A stretch of 64,000 nt of DNA from Leptospira perolatii (GCF_002811875.1 NZ_NPDZ01000005.1:186001-250000); one strand, 5' to 3'; shown: positions 47,264 through 57,139, counted from the stretch's first letter. Notes: generated by a model from the letters alone, not told the origin. Made by a program: numbers and translations.

Positions 47264-48376
47264 CTATAATAAACGAAGCACTTCGGAAATCGCGGAAATC
47301 AGATCCTCTACTTCGTTCGGAGTCGTAAACATTCCGGTGGAAATTCTGATGGCTCTAAGTGCTTCTTCTTGAGTGTAACCCATCGCGAGTAGCGATTTTG
47401 CAGGTTCTCTGGACCTGGACTTGCATGACGACCCGGTAGAAAGCGCAAATCCTCTTTCTTCCATTCCTACCATGAAAAAGTCCAAATCATCAGTTGGTAA
47501 AAGGCAGAATGTAGTGGAGGGAAGTCTTGGAGAATTTTCCGCTACGATGCTTGCTCCTAACTCTTTGAGTGAATTTTCGATTCGATTTCTGAATTCGAGG
47601 AGTCTTTGGTTTTTTCTTTCCATTTCCTGAAATTGTATTTCTGAAGCTTCTACAAGAGCTAAGATCGCCGGGGAATTTTCGGTGCCGGCCCTGGATCCGT
47701 TTTCCTGGTTTCCGCCTTGGAACCATCCTGCTTCTTTTCTTTCCTTCGGCGAAAACCATACAGCTGAGGCTCCCATTCCAGCGCCTAACTTATGACCGGA
47801 AAATGTGAATCCGTTCAAACTAGAAAATGGCACAGAAACTTTTGCAAATGATTGCATTAAATCGGAGTACAGCTTTTGTCCGAACTCCTGGCAAATACTT
47901 CCAATTTGTTCCAAAGGTTGCAAGACGCCGGTTTCGTTTGCGGCATGCAAAGAGAACACTGGACCAGGTTGTTCTATAAATCTTTTACGTACTTCGTCAG
48001 GATCGATCTGACCTGTTTTGTCTGTTTTTAGTAGTGTATAAGAAATTCCTACTGCTTCCAACGCGGAGTAAAATGAAGAATGTTCTAAGGGAGAAACATA
48101 AGCGATCGAGCTGCAGAATTTTTTTGCCCAAAACGAAAGCAGATAATTTGCTTCGGTTCCAGTGGAACAGAATACGAATCCTTTCGGATCGCAGCCTGTC
48201 AGTTTTCCCAAAGTCTTTCTGGCTTCTTCTAGTCTGCCTTGTCTTTTCAGAGAAAACCGAGTTGGCCCGGAAGGATTATAGAATTCTGTTTCGTACTCGT
48301 CTAGATATTTTTGCAGCAATCCCGGAAGCGGTGGATGAGTCGCATTATAATCGAAGTACTTAATTTGTTGTTTCAT
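47264..48376 (-). CDS. Cysteine desulfurase, NifS/IscS-like
   Basis: A PLP enzyme that releases sulfur from cysteine for iron-sulfur and thio-cofactor synthesis. The 370 residues include the PLP lysine K196 in FTFSGHKLGAGMGA, the phosphate-binding segment STGTEANYLL, SLHAANETGVLQPLEQIG, and the catalytic cysteine C318 in STGSSCKSRSREPAKS. The GxSCKS form is of group I. No scaffold (IscU) or regulator gene is nearby. Its start overlaps the upstream membrane protein gene by 17 bases. Confidence 0.9.
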   Translation of the reverse strand: MKQQIKYFDYNATHPPLPGLLQKYLDEYETEFYNPSGPTRFSLKRQGRLEEARKTLGKLTGCDPKGFVFCSTGTEANYLLSFWAKKFCSSIAYVSPLEHSSFYSALEAVGISYTLLKTDKTGQIDPDEVRKRFIEQPGPVFSLHAANETGVLQPLEQIGSICQEFGQKLYSDLMQSFAKVSVPFSSLNGFTFSGHKLGAGMGASAVWFSPKERKEAGWFQGGNQENGSRAGTENSPAILALVEASEIQFQEMERKNQRLLEFRNRIENSLKELGASIVAENSPRLPSTTFCLLPTDDLDFFMVGMEERGFALSTGSSCKSRSREPAKSLLAMGYTQEEALRAIRISTGMFTTPNEVEDLISAISEVLRLL

Positions 48377-49817
48377 CGAATAAGTCGTCTGCTTCGGAAT
48401 ACTTTCCTTTTTTTCGAAGTACGAATTGCAGCAATTTCTTTCTATCCTCTATCAAATCTTCGTATCCGGCTTTATCGCTTCTAAACTCAGGATCAACCGA
48501 ATACAAGTCGTTTTGCAATTGATCCAGTTCCTTCAAGGATTGGTCCCAAGAGGATGCATACATTAGACACCGAATCCTCATTAACTTGGCTTGGAAACGG
48601 ATTCCGAGACTTGTACTTTTGGACTGGTACACTTTTTCAAAAAGTTCTCCCGCTATTTTTCGATAAGAAGATTCTCTATCTGCGAGTTTGTAATAAAGTC
48701 TAGCTAGTCGGAACTCATTTGTATAAAAAAGTCGATTCCCTTCTTCGTCGGATTGCACGCACGGAATCATTGCAATCGCTGAGGATCCCCAATACTTAGC
48801 TTCTGGAGGGATCGATCGATTCGAACAGGAAAAGTAAAGGATCCTGAGATAGAGAGACACCGATTCTTCCGGAGAAAGGGAAGAACTTCCGTTTCCATGA
48901 GCGGAACCTAACAGATCTAAGGTTTTTAGGATCAGTTGCTTAAACTGATTCGCACTCAGTTTGGTTCTCTCTGGATAATCTTCCGAAAATACAATCGGGT
49001 TGGAATCAGATTTGGAGATCGCTTCCCATACTCGGATCTCTCTTGGAAGTTCAGCTTCCAGAATATGATCAGGTTCCGCGGAACAGCTAAAAGAAAAAAA
49101 GTTCAAAATCTTTTTCCACCAGGGAATCTGTGGTTTTTCTTTTCGTTTTATTTTCTCGAAAACCAGATCTTCTATGCTAGTCAGAGTATGAAAGTGAGAG
49201 ACTAGAGCCTCTTCCGGGCGACAAGACGCGTAAGAAGTCATAGTAATTTTTTCTAAAAGACTTTTTCCATAGATAGAAGGTCTGTCTGTTCCGAAAACTC
49301 CCACTCCGGGAAGTCTGTTATAGCCATCAAACGGATTAAAGTTAAGTGCTCTCTTGTAGTCGTCTAACGCCTCTAATACGGTGCGAGAATATTCCTGCCA
49401 ATATTCTGTAGTATCGATTCTTTCCCGATTGAAGTCTGAGCCTAAAAGTGGGGATTCGTTCGGGATTAGGTCTTGCATGGTCCAGCCTTTCTTTCTGGCT
49501 TCCATCCAGGAAGGCTCTCGGAATAACTCGTCCAGGCCGTGTCTTCCGATTTCCATAGCCCTGTAACAGGATTCGGACATTTTTCCCAATTTGATAAAAT
49601 GATCGATATGATGAAACGTTACCTTTTCGGAAAGTAGTTCGTCTCCTCTTTCCTGCAATTGCTCGGATAATTTAGGGTTTAACTCCGGAGGTTCGATCCA
49701 AAGTGTAAAGGAGCGCAGGATTTCGTATCTGCGAGGAACCACATAGATAGCGGTGAGGGTCCAAATCAAGAGTAAGCTAAGAAATAGTTTCTTCTTTTCC
49801 TTCAGGATGCTAAGCAA
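48360..49817 (-). CDS. Membrane-anchored hypothetical protein with TPR-like helices
   Basis: A 485-residue protein with one N-terminal membrane anchor (about residues 11-28, LFLSLLLIWTLTAIYVVP), then a large helical domain. Helical pairs such as EFRLARLYYKLADRESSYRKI and LIEDRKKLLQFVLRKKGKY suggest tetratricopeptide-like repeats in the last third. I do not recognise a family. It overlaps the cysteine desulfurase gene and is divergent from the large TPR gene. Confidence 0.75.
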   Translation of the reverse strand: MLSILKEKKKLFLSLLLIWTLTAIYVVPRRYEILRSFTLWIEPPELNPKLSEQLQERGDELLSEKVTFHHIDHFIKLGKMSESCYRAMEIGRHGLDELFREPSWMEARKKGWTMQDLIPNESPLLGSDFNRERIDTTEYWQEYSRTVLEALDDYKRALNFNPFDGYNRLPGVGVFGTDRPSIYGKSLLEKITMTSYASCRPEEALVSHFHTLTSIEDLVFEKIKRKEKPQIPWWKKILNFFSFSCSAEPDHILEAELPREIRVWEAISKSDSNPIVFSEDYPERTKLSANQFKQLILKTLDLLGSAHGNGSSSLSPEESVSLYLRILYFSCSNRSIPPEAKYWGSSAIAMIPCVQSDEEGNRLFYTNEFRLARLYYKLADRESSYRKIAGELFEKVYQSKSTSLGIRFQAKLMRIRCLMYASSWDQSLKELDQLQNDLYSVDPEFRSDKAGYEDLIEDRKKLLQFVLRKKGKYSEADDLFDETTN

Positions 49818-49923
49818 GTTCTTTCCTTTCGTGGGGAAAATTCGTTCGACGGATTCCCTATTCTATTTAGAGTAACCGCGGAACGGAACGAATCCCTTGG
49901 TTCTTTATAAAAGTTCCGAGAAT

Positions 49924-51942
49924 ATGAAACGATCAAGCACTATTCCAATTTACATATTTTTGGCGTCGGCTCTTCCTTTTTTGGCAGTACAGAGCGAGGG
50001 CTTGGATCCAAGTCTCTTGTGTAAATATCTGGATACTTCCGGAAAAACTAGAGTGGTTCCGCCTTCCTTTTATTTGTCTCTTGCCCTCGAAAACATGTCC
50101 AGAGTTTCGATGCTAGCCGGAAAGGAAGCCGCGGAAGAAAATTTAGAAGCCATCGGGAATTTTGAAAAATACTTTTTATGCTCCGAAGCACAAGGACAAA
50201 AAGTCGGAGCTGTTTCGCATTGGAACAAGGCAGCAGCGCATTATAATGTGCAGCAATGGGATCTTGCTCTAGCCGAATCGGACTTTGCGGAAGAGAAAGA
50301 TCCTACGTTTAAGGACACTTATATTTTAAAAACGAAGATCTTGATACGTTTGGGAGATTTGCAAAAAGCTACTCTATACTTAGAATCTAATTTGAGCAGA
50401 TTTCCAGATGACTCGGATATGTATTATCTGCTCAGCTCTCTCAACTTAGAGCTAAAAAATTATCCGAAAGCAATCTTATACCTGACTTCCTTGAGCGACT
50501 CGATACAGAACCGTGAAGGAAATCCTAAATATCGCACCTTCGTCTATAAGTCTTTGGGAGAGTTATATTTTGCGCAAGGGCAGAACAATAAAGCTCTTTT
50601 TTACATTTCCAACTATATGCAACTTTCTCCGACTGATTGGAACACTAGATTTTTACTCGCAAGAATTCTAAACCAACTCGGGAAGTTTTCGCAATCCAAG
50701 GCGGAATTATTGAGGATTCTCAAACAGAAAAAGCAGAATTCCTCCGTTGAATTGATGTTAGGCGAGATGATTTTTATAGAGAGTAGATCCTCAGCTTTGG
50801 CCTACTTTGAGAGCTTGAATCGGGAGAATCGACTTCCAAAGGATTCAATTCTCTACGGCTTGTATTGCGTACTTGTCGCTAAAGACTCGGAAGCCAGAAG
50901 GGTCCTAGCTCCGATTCGAGAAAAATATCCCAGGAGATTGTCGGTCAGACTCGGAATCTTGGAGTTGAACAAGAAGGAAAAAAATCACGAGACTCGGGAG
51001 TTTTCCAAAGAATTACTTGAGATAGCGGATATCGCTTTGCAAGCCCAACTCTGGAATTTGTCGGAAACCTTGGTCAAAGATGCAATCTACATTTCCGAAA
51101 AAATTAAGGACGAGACTACGGTCTTGGCTGCCGAGTACAATTTCTTATCCACTGTGTACGAAAATGCGGGATCGGTGTACCGAGCTCTGCTTGCGGTCAG
51201 AAAAGCGGTGGAGCTCTCGAACAATCCAGAAGAAAAAAGAAAGTATAATTTACATTTATCTTATATACTTAGAGGAACTCCACCAGGAGAAGCAACGGAA
51301 GCCGAACAAATTACTAAACAGATTCTTACCGAAGATCCTGGTAACGCGTATGCTCAGTACTTGCTCGGTGTGATTCTTTCTCAGGAAGAAAAATACCGCG
51401 AAAGTAAAGAGGCCTTTACTGCAGCGATCGAAAAGCAACCGGATACAGCGATTTATTATTTTTACAGAGCCGCAGCTTTTGAAAAGATTGGAATGATAAA
51501 GGAGATGGAGGATGATTTGCGAAAGTCCATTGAATTGGACCCGGAGAGTCCTGTGTCCTACAATTATTTAGGATATTATTTTTCAGAAGCAGGTACAAAG
51601 TTAGAAGAAGCTTTGCAATTGATCAAGAAGGCTGTGGAATTAGCACCGGACAACGAGGCATACCAGGACAGCTTGGGATGGATCTACTTTAAATTAGGAA
51701 AACCGGAACATGCATTGCTTCACTTAAATTTTGCAGCGCAAATTCTACAGGATAAGAATGAAAAAGATCCTACCATTTTCGAGCACCTTGGAGACGTTCA
51801 TTTTGACAGAGGAGATCACGCAGAGGCGAAAACCTATTGGGAAAAATCTGCGAGCCTATTTCAAAAGAAGGAAGACAAGCTAAGACTCCAGGAAAAATTG
51901 GGGAGGTTTAAAGCAAATCCGGTTTCTAATCATAAACCTTGA
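49924..51942 (+). CDS. Exported TPR-repeat protein
   Basis: A 672-residue protein with a signal peptide (STIPIYIFLASALPFLAVQS) and many tetratricopeptide repeats, best seen near the C-terminus: PGNAYAQYLLGVILSQEEKY, PDTAIYYFYRAAAFEKIGMI, PESPVSYNYLGYYFSEAGTK and PDNEAYQDSLGWIYFKLGKP. TPR proteins of this layout act as scaffolds in envelope complexes; the particular partners are unknown. I use the ATG at 49924 rather than the TTG at 49897. The LolA-like gene follows after 25 bases. Confidence 0.88.
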   Translation: MKRSSTIPIYIFLASALPFLAVQSEGLDPSLLCKYLDTSGKTRVVPPSFYLSLALENMSRVSMLAGKEAAEENLEAIGNFEKYFLCSEAQGQKVGAVSHWNKAAAHYNVQQWDLALAESDFAEEKDPTFKDTYILKTKILIRLGDLQKATLYLESNLSRFPDDSDMYYLLSSLNLELKNYPKAILYLTSLSDSIQNREGNPKYRTFVYKSLGELYFAQGQNNKALFYISNYMQLSPTDWNTRFLLARILNQLGKFSQSKAELLRILKQKKQNSSVELMLGEMIFIESRSSALAYFESLNRENRLPKDSILYGLYCVLVAKDSEARRVLAPIREKYPRRLSVRLGILELNKKEKNHETREFSKELLEIADIALQAQLWNLSETLVKDAIYISEKIKDETTVLAAEYNFLSTVYENAGSVYRALLAVRKAVELSNNPEEKRKYNLHLSYILRGTPPGEATEAEQITKQILTEDPGNAYAQYLLGVILSQEEKYRESKEAFTAAIEKQPDTAIYYFYRAAAFEKIGMIKEMEDDLRKSIELDPESPVSYNYLGYYFSEAGTKLEEALQLIKKAVELAPDNEAYQDSLGWIYFKLGKPEHALLHLNFAAQILQDKNEKDPTIFEHLGDVHFDRGDHAEAKTYWEKSASLFQKKEDKLRLQEKLGRFKANPVSNHKP

Positions 51943-51967
51943 TACAACTTTGCCCGAGGAAAAACCT

Positions 51968-52777
51968 TTGCGAATCAAACAGTCCTCTTATTTAAAATCT
52001 TTTTTAGTACTAATAGCGTTTAGCATTTTTTGGGAATCCTGCACTGGCGCCGAAATCGAAGAAATCCCATTTCCGAAAAAGGGAATGCTTCGATTTGTAA
52101 AGGCAAAGTCCAAGGAGGGTGCCAAGTTTTTGGAAGAAGTCAGAAAGTTAGAAGGTTTTAGTACTTCTTACACTGGAGATTTTGAAATTCGAATTCAAAA
52201 TTTTTTCCCCAAGAAAGATGTATTTGCTTTGGAAGGTAAGATCTACTTTGATCGTCCCTCTGGAAAAATGCAAATCGAGTTGAACGATCGTTTTTTCGGG
52301 ATTAGCGTATCCAAAGTTTTCACAGACGGAGATATGATTCGAATCAAAACGGCTAACTCGGATAAGGTGCATGAACAGCCTATGGACGATATTGTCCTTT
52401 CTGATCCAAATAGCGGAAAGCAAACCGTCGTACCATTTCCTGTAATCTATCACCTACTTTCGAATCGAAATATGAATTTATTCCAGCCGGATTGGACGCT
52501 TGTACAGCCGGGAGAAAGAATCATCTTGGTAAGAAAACCGGGAGAACAGTGGACTTACTATACTACCGAAAAAGGAATTTCCACAGTGGAATGGGATTCC
52601 AAGAAGAAAAATGTAAAGGCGCTTACTTCCGTGTTAGGCGATGTGGATTTTCCTCCAAAGGTAACCGTGACTAGAATTGTTTCTAGAGAGGACGGAAAGG
52701 ACCAAAACCGGATTGAAATTCGAATGAAGAGGACAAATCGTACGGAAAATTTACCGCTCTCTGTATTCGGCGTGTGA
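51968..52777 (+). CDS. LolA-like lipoprotein
   Basis: A 269-residue lipoprotein whose mature part resembles the LolA/LolB fold used to carry lipoproteins across the periplasm: a run of strands such as TSYTGDFEIRIQN, FALEGKIYFDRPSGKMQIEL and VFTDGDMIRIKTANSD. The signal peptide (SFLVLIAFSIFWESC) ends at a lipobox-like cysteine. I choose a TTG at 51968 with GAGG eight bases upstream; a TTG at 51950 would add six residues. It follows the large TPR gene. The assignment to LolA is from fold-like pattern only. Confidence 0.68.
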   Translation: MRIKQSSYLKSFLVLIAFSIFWESCTGAEIEEIPFPKKGMLRFVKAKSKEGAKFLEEVRKLEGFSTSYTGDFEIRIQNFFPKKDVFALEGKIYFDRPSGKMQIELNDRFFGISVSKVFTDGDMIRIKTANSDKVHEQPMDDIVLSDPNSGKQTVVPFPVIYHLLSNRNMNLFQPDWTLVQPGERIILVRKPGEQWTYYTTEKGISTVEWDSKKKNVKALTSVLGDVDFPPKVTVTRIVSREDGKDQNRIEIRMKRTNRTENLPLSVFGV

Positions 52778-52793
52778 AAATTTAGGAACTCAA

Positions 52794-53558
52794 ATGTTAG
52801 AAAAGAATCAAAACGGACATATATTAGAACTCTATATCCAAACGAACGAGGCAAACTCTTTGGATGCTACGTTCTTCAGAACACTTAAGAATACTTTAAT
52901 AGAAGCTGAGCAGAATAAATCCGTAAAAGCTATTCTACTTTCCACTAAGAGTGAAAAATATTTCTCTAACGGATTCAATCCAGAGATATTTATCGGGAAA
53001 TCACTGCAGGAAATCCGAACGGTCTTGCAAGACTCGTTAGAGGTAGCCGGTAAAATTCTGTTTTGTGAAAGGCCAATCGTGTGTGCGATGCCGGGTCATG
53101 CAATGGGACTTGGGGCAGTATATGCAATTTTTTGCGATTATAGAATTATGGTGGAAAAGGGAGGCCGAATCGGTTTTCCGGAATCCCAGATCGGGATCAA
53201 CTTTCCATCCACATCCGGTCTCGTACTAAAAGAATTAGTCGGTGCTAGGGCCGCAAGAGATCTGCTCTACAGCGGTAGGGCTCTGAAGTCTGACGAGGCT
53301 CTCCAACTAGGATTGATTGATCATTCTTGCAAACCGGGAGAGCTGCTGAGTTCTGCTAGGAAATGGTGTGCTCAGTTCGAAAATATGGCTCTGGAATCTG
53401 TGGTCGGAATCAAAGCCGGAATTAGGGATTCCCTGAAACCTTTTGTGGAATCCCAACAAAAAAGAGATATAGAACTTTTAGGAGCTGCGATTCATTCCAG
53501 AAATGGGCAAGAGGGGATGAAATCGATCGTAGAAAAGCGCAGACCAGTCTTTGTTTAA
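52794..53558 (+). CDS. Enoyl-CoA hydratase/isomerase-family protein
   Basis: A 254-residue crotonase-fold protein. The oxyanion-hole segments are YFSNGFNPEIF and AMPGHAMGLGAVYAIFCDYRI, and the second conserved segment is RIGFPESQIGINFPSTSG. The acidic residue in FPESQIG matches one of the two catalytic glutamates of hydratases, while the position of the other is valine (GLGAVYA). Single-glutamate members are usually isomerases or other crotonases, so I would not call it a hydratase. Its stop codon abuts the stop of the convergent flavoprotein gene. Confidence 0.85.
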   Translation: MLEKNQNGHILELYIQTNEANSLDATFFRTLKNTLIEAEQNKSVKAILLSTKSEKYFSNGFNPEIFIGKSLQEIRTVLQDSLEVAGKILFCERPIVCAMPGHAMGLGAVYAIFCDYRIMVEKGGRIGFPESQIGINFPSTSGLVLKELVGARAARDLLYSGRALKSDEALQLGLIDHSCKPGELLSSARKWCAQFENMALESVVGIKAGIRDSLKPFVESQQKRDIELLGAAIHSRNGQEGMKSIVEKRRPVFV

Positions 53559-55256
53559 TCAGAGCGAATGGAATACTTTTCCTGGATTTAGAATTTCGTT
53601 CTTATCAATCGACTTCTTAAGAGCATTCAATCCATCTAACGCTGGTTTGCCGGCGGATTTTTGGTACCATTCTTTGTGATCGAATCCGACTCCATGGTGA
53701 TGGCTGATCGGCGCTTTATTCTGCTGAAACGCATCGGATACTTTGCGTTTCATTCTAATCCATTGTTCTTCCGGCTTCTTTTCATCTATCGGAAACATGA
53801 TCGTATAATAAAGACAAGCCCCCTCGTGATAGCTGTGGGATAAGTGGCACATTGCAATCGATCCTGGAATCCCAGATTGTAGAGCATGTAATCCAGCCTG
53901 GTGTACAGTTTCTACCTGATCGTAGGTAGTAGAAGTTTCCATCGTATCTACGCCTAACCCGTGTTCCATGATATGATTTCTGAGGAAAGGCATATTGTAC
54001 CTGGAATGAATCCAATTCTTGCCTAGTTTTTCTCCCGCATACAACGCTCCTTTTCGATTCCATAATCCCTTCAATTGATGAAAGGAATGCTCTATTTCTT
54101 TTTCACTACCATCCAATCCTACGATCACTGCGCATTTTTCGGCTCCGAGCTTTCTATACTCCAGAAATTTTTTCTGCAGCCATTTCTTTACGACTCGAAT
54201 CGGAGTATTCCGTTTTCCTAATTCTCCTAGTATCTCATAGAGTCTGGTTTCGTTTGCATCTGAAATGCGGAGCATAGAGGTTGGGATTTCTTTTTGATTC
54301 GCTCTTCTTACAAAATCCACGGCAGAAACAAAATTCGGAAAGATCAGACCGAAATATTTTCTAGAATGAGGAATCGGATGAACTTTAAAAGTGACCTCTG
54401 TGATCACACCCAAGAGCCCCTCGCTACCTGCGATGATTTGATTCCAATCTGGACCAATCGAAGAAGCCGGATCCTTTAAAGTTTCAATAGTTCCAGCCGG
54501 AGTGATCATTTTTGCGGAGGTCAAAATTTCTTCGAACTTTCCGTAGCGATTCGATTGTTGTCCTGCGCTTCTGGCTGCAACCCAACCGCCTAAAGTGGAG
54601 TATTCAAAGGACTGAGGAAAATGTCCTAAGGTATATCCCTTCAAATTTAGGGCGTGCTCTAATTTGGGTCCGTAGATTCCAGACTGAAAAGTAGCAGTCT
54701 GACTCTGAGGATCTAAGTGTAAAAACTTGTCCATTTTTGTAGTATCTAGCGAAAGGACTGCCTTGTGTCCTTTTCCTTTTACGACTTCTAATCCACCTAC
54801 AACGGATGATCCTCCGCCGAACGGAATTAAGGTGATTTTGTTTTTAGTGCAATATTCTAGTAATTTGGAAACCTCAGATTCCTTGGTCGGATAGACTACT
54901 CCATCTACAAAGTTTTTGAGAGTATTTCTATGCAGTCGTAAAACATCGTAGTAGCTCCTGCCAGCCGAATGAAAAATTCTTTCATATTTATCTGTTTTAA
55001 TATTCGATTTTCCTACTATAGTCGCTAACTGCCTTTCCATAGAGGTTGTGATTTTCGAATTGGGAAGTTTGATCGCTTCCAGAGAAATCGAAGGTGTTGA
55101 CCTAAGCTTCTCTAAACGAAATTCGGATTTGAGTAGGCCAAGAATCTCTTCCATTTGGTTTTTCCGGAAAAAATCCTGGTCCTGGGCCCCCCAAGCATTC
55201 CATCTCAGATTACTGCGGGAATAGTCGATATTCGGATTCAATTCGTGATAAAACAT
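53559..55256 (-). CDS. Alkyl-DHAP synthase-like FAD-binding oxidase
   Basis: A 565-residue flavoprotein of the FAD-linked oxidase family that closely resembles alkylglycerone-phosphate synthase (AGPS), the ether-lipid enzyme that swaps an acyl for an alkyl group on dihydroxyacetone phosphate. Matching segments are VVYPTKESEVSKLLEYC, IPFGGGSSVVGGLEV, GYTLGHFPQSFEYSTLGGWV, GSEGLLGVITEVTFKVHP, the region CHLSHSYHEGACLYYT and ISHHHGVGFDHK with the active-site histidines. I use the ATG at 55256, preceded by AAGGAG and by LRWNAWG at the expected place. D-lactate or glycolate oxidase is the main alternative. It is divergent from glpD. Confidence 0.85.
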   Translation of the reverse strand: MFYHELNPNIDYSRSNLRWNAWGAQDQDFFRKNQMEEILGLLKSEFRLEKLRSTPSISLEAIKLPNSKITTSMERQLATIVGKSNIKTDKYERIFHSAGRSYYDVLRLHRNTLKNFVDGVVYPTKESEVSKLLEYCTKNKITLIPFGGGSSVVGGLEVVKGKGHKAVLSLDTTKMDKFLHLDPQSQTATFQSGIYGPKLEHALNLKGYTLGHFPQSFEYSTLGGWVAARSAGQQSNRYGKFEEILTSAKMITPAGTIETLKDPASSIGPDWNQIIAGSEGLLGVITEVTFKVHPIPHSRKYFGLIFPNFVSAVDFVRRANQKEIPTSMLRISDANETRLYEILGELGKRNTPIRVVKKWLQKKFLEYRKLGAEKCAVIVGLDGSEKEIEHSFHQLKGLWNRKGALYAGEKLGKNWIHSRYNMPFLRNHIMEHGLGVDTMETSTTYDQVETVHQAGLHALQSGIPGSIAMCHLSHSYHEGACLYYTIMFPIDEKKPEEQWIRMKRKVSDAFQQNKAPISHHHGVGFDHKEWYQKSAGKPALDGLNALKKSIDKNEILNPGKVFHSL

Positions 55257-55486
55257 TCTGACGAAACTCCTTTTGTTCGGCCTGCAAGGTAAGAACAGAT
55301 AAAGCAAATACTGGAAAAAATACGTTCCGCGCCCTGAACCACGTTCGGTAGTAAAAACGCAGGATGTGATTCATTTAACAAAGTTTCCTCTAGCGTCCAT
55401 TCTTTTTAGAGGCGTCCAATTTATCAAGGGTCCAAAGACCACTATTTCTTGACCGATTCTTTCAAAATCAAAATTCTAGGAAGAGT

Positions 55487-57139
55487 ATGGTCAGTACTCG
55501 TGCGTCCAAAAAAGAAGTTAAAAATTCCGGTCAGATCGATTCCAGCATAGTTTATGATACTTTGATTATCGGCGGAGGGATTACCGGTGCTACATTGCTC
55601 TGGGATTGTTCCCTTCGAGGAATTCGGGCATTGCTCGTTGAAAAAAATGATTTTGCCTCCGGGACAAGTCAGGCTACCTCTAAGCTCATTCACGGCGGCT
55701 TGAGATATTTAAAAAATGCCGAATTTGGTCTTGTTCGAGAGTCTTTACGCGAGAGAAGGGTGCTGGCAAAAATCAGTCCGCACGCGGTTCGGACACTTCC
55801 GTTTCTGATACCGATTTACTCAAGAATGGAAAAGTTGGTTTTGAGAGCAGGAATGCAAATGTATGAGATGTTCTCGTTCGACCGGAATCAAGATATTACG
55901 GAAGATGCATGGATCCCTAAATTTAGATTTCTGTCCAGATCAGAAGCGATGTTAGAAGCTGGGCCGATTCCTAGAGAGGGTCTCTTAGGTTGTTACCAAT
56001 ACTACGATTACCAAAATATCAATCCGGAACGTCATACTTGCGAGTTTTTGCTTTCCGCAAAAAGGAAAGGAGGAGTAGCAAAAAACTATTCCGAGCTAGT
56101 CGCTATTTCAAAAGAAAAGGAAATTTATCAATCGATTATTTTAGATAAGAGAACCGGAAAGAAGATTCCGGTATTCTCAAGGTCTGTTGTGAATGCGGCA
56201 GGCCCTTGGGCCGACTCCATAGAATCATTGTTAGGCATCGCGATGGAAAAAAATCTGGTCCGATCCAAAGGAATACATATTGTAACTCGCTCCTTCGGAA
56301 TTTCCAAAGCACTTGTGCTCAAAAAGAAAGACAAGACTCATATGTTTGTACTTCCTTGGAGAGGGAAAACGATTATCGGGACCACAGATACGGCGTTTGA
56401 AGAATCTCCGGATCACTTTAAGGTGACCAAAAAAGATATTCAGGAACTGATCGAAGAATTCAATTTTGCTTTCGGGAATACCAGTATTTCCGAAAAAGAT
56501 GTAGATTATTTTTACGGCGGTATGCGCCCGTTAGTCGAGGATCCGGGCGAACCAGGTAATACTTACAATGCTTCCAGGAAAAACGAAATTATAGACCACA
56601 AGAGCATGGGGTTCCCGGGATTTTACACTGCGTTAGGTGGAAAATACACTACGAGCAGAGCGCTTGCAGAAAAGATCGCGGATAAAATTTGCGAATATCT
56701 ACCTGGAGATTTTGGAAATTGCGAAACTGAATATTTGCCACTAGTATCGGGAGAATACTCGGATCTAAAGTCCCTGTGTTCCGGACTCACAAAGAAGTTT
56801 CATAAACTGAGTGGAGAAAGAATCGAATCCGTAGCAACCCGGTATGGTAGCTTAGCTTACGAGTTTTTAGCAGAAGCCAAGCCGGAAGAAATTCCCGCAG
56901 TACTGTCGAATGGAGAAAAAGTTTGGCCTTCGGAAATTCGAATCATTGCAAAAAATGAATGGATTGAAAAAGCCAGTGATTTCTTTTTCAGAAGGTCTGG
57001 GATAGGAACAACAGGAATGATTTCAGATGCAAGCTTGCAACTTATTTTTGAGCAACTTTCCCAGTCGCTAGGTTGGAATACTTCCCGGAGGAATTTAGAG
57101 AAGGCCGAAGTATTGGCTCGATACAAAATGCACACCTAA
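55487..57139 (+). CDS. glpD: Glycerol-3-phosphate dehydrogenase (FAD)
   Basis: GlpD is a peripheral inner-membrane flavoenzyme that oxidises glycerol-3-phosphate to dihydroxyacetone phosphate and feeds electrons to the quinone pool. The FAD motif DTLIIGGGITGATLLWD is near residue 24, followed by the signature FASGTSQATSKLIHGGLRYL and later YGGMRPLVEDPG and YTALGGKYTTSRALAEKIAD. The 550 residues match. AGGAAGAG precedes the ATG. It is divergent from the AGPS-like gene and convergent with a TetR gene. A hairpin follows its stop. Confidence 0.94.
   Translation: MVSTRASKKEVKNSGQIDSSIVYDTLIIGGGITGATLLWDCSLRGIRALLVEKNDFASGTSQATSKLIHGGLRYLKNAEFGLVRESLRERRVLAKISPHAVRTLPFLIPIYSRMEKLVLRAGMQMYEMFSFDRNQDITEDAWIPKFRFLSRSEAMLEAGPIPREGLLGCYQYYDYQNINPERHTCEFLLSAKRKGGVAKNYSELVAISKEKEIYQSIILDKRTGKKIPVFSRSVVNAAGPWADSIESLLGIAMEKNLVRSKGIHIVTRSFGISKALVLKKKDKTHMFVLPWRGKTIIGTTDTAFEESPDHFKVTKKDIQELIEEFNFAFGNTSISEKDVDYFYGGMRPLVEDPGEPGNTYNASRKNEIIDHKSMGFPGFYTALGGKYTTSRALAEKIADKICEYLPGDFGNCETEYLPLVSGEYSDLKSLCSGLTKKFHKLSGERIESVATRYGSLAYEFLAEAKPEEIPAVLSNGEKVWPSEIRIIAKNEWIEKASDFFFRRSGIGTTGMISDASLQLIFEQLSQSLGWNTSRRNLEKAEVLARYKMHT

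Noticed and set aside
55381..55425. Short repeats around 55390-55420 upstream of glpD as an operator
   Set aside because: The GCGTCCA direct repeat and CCTCTA/TAGAGG inverted repeat are short enough to occur by chance.
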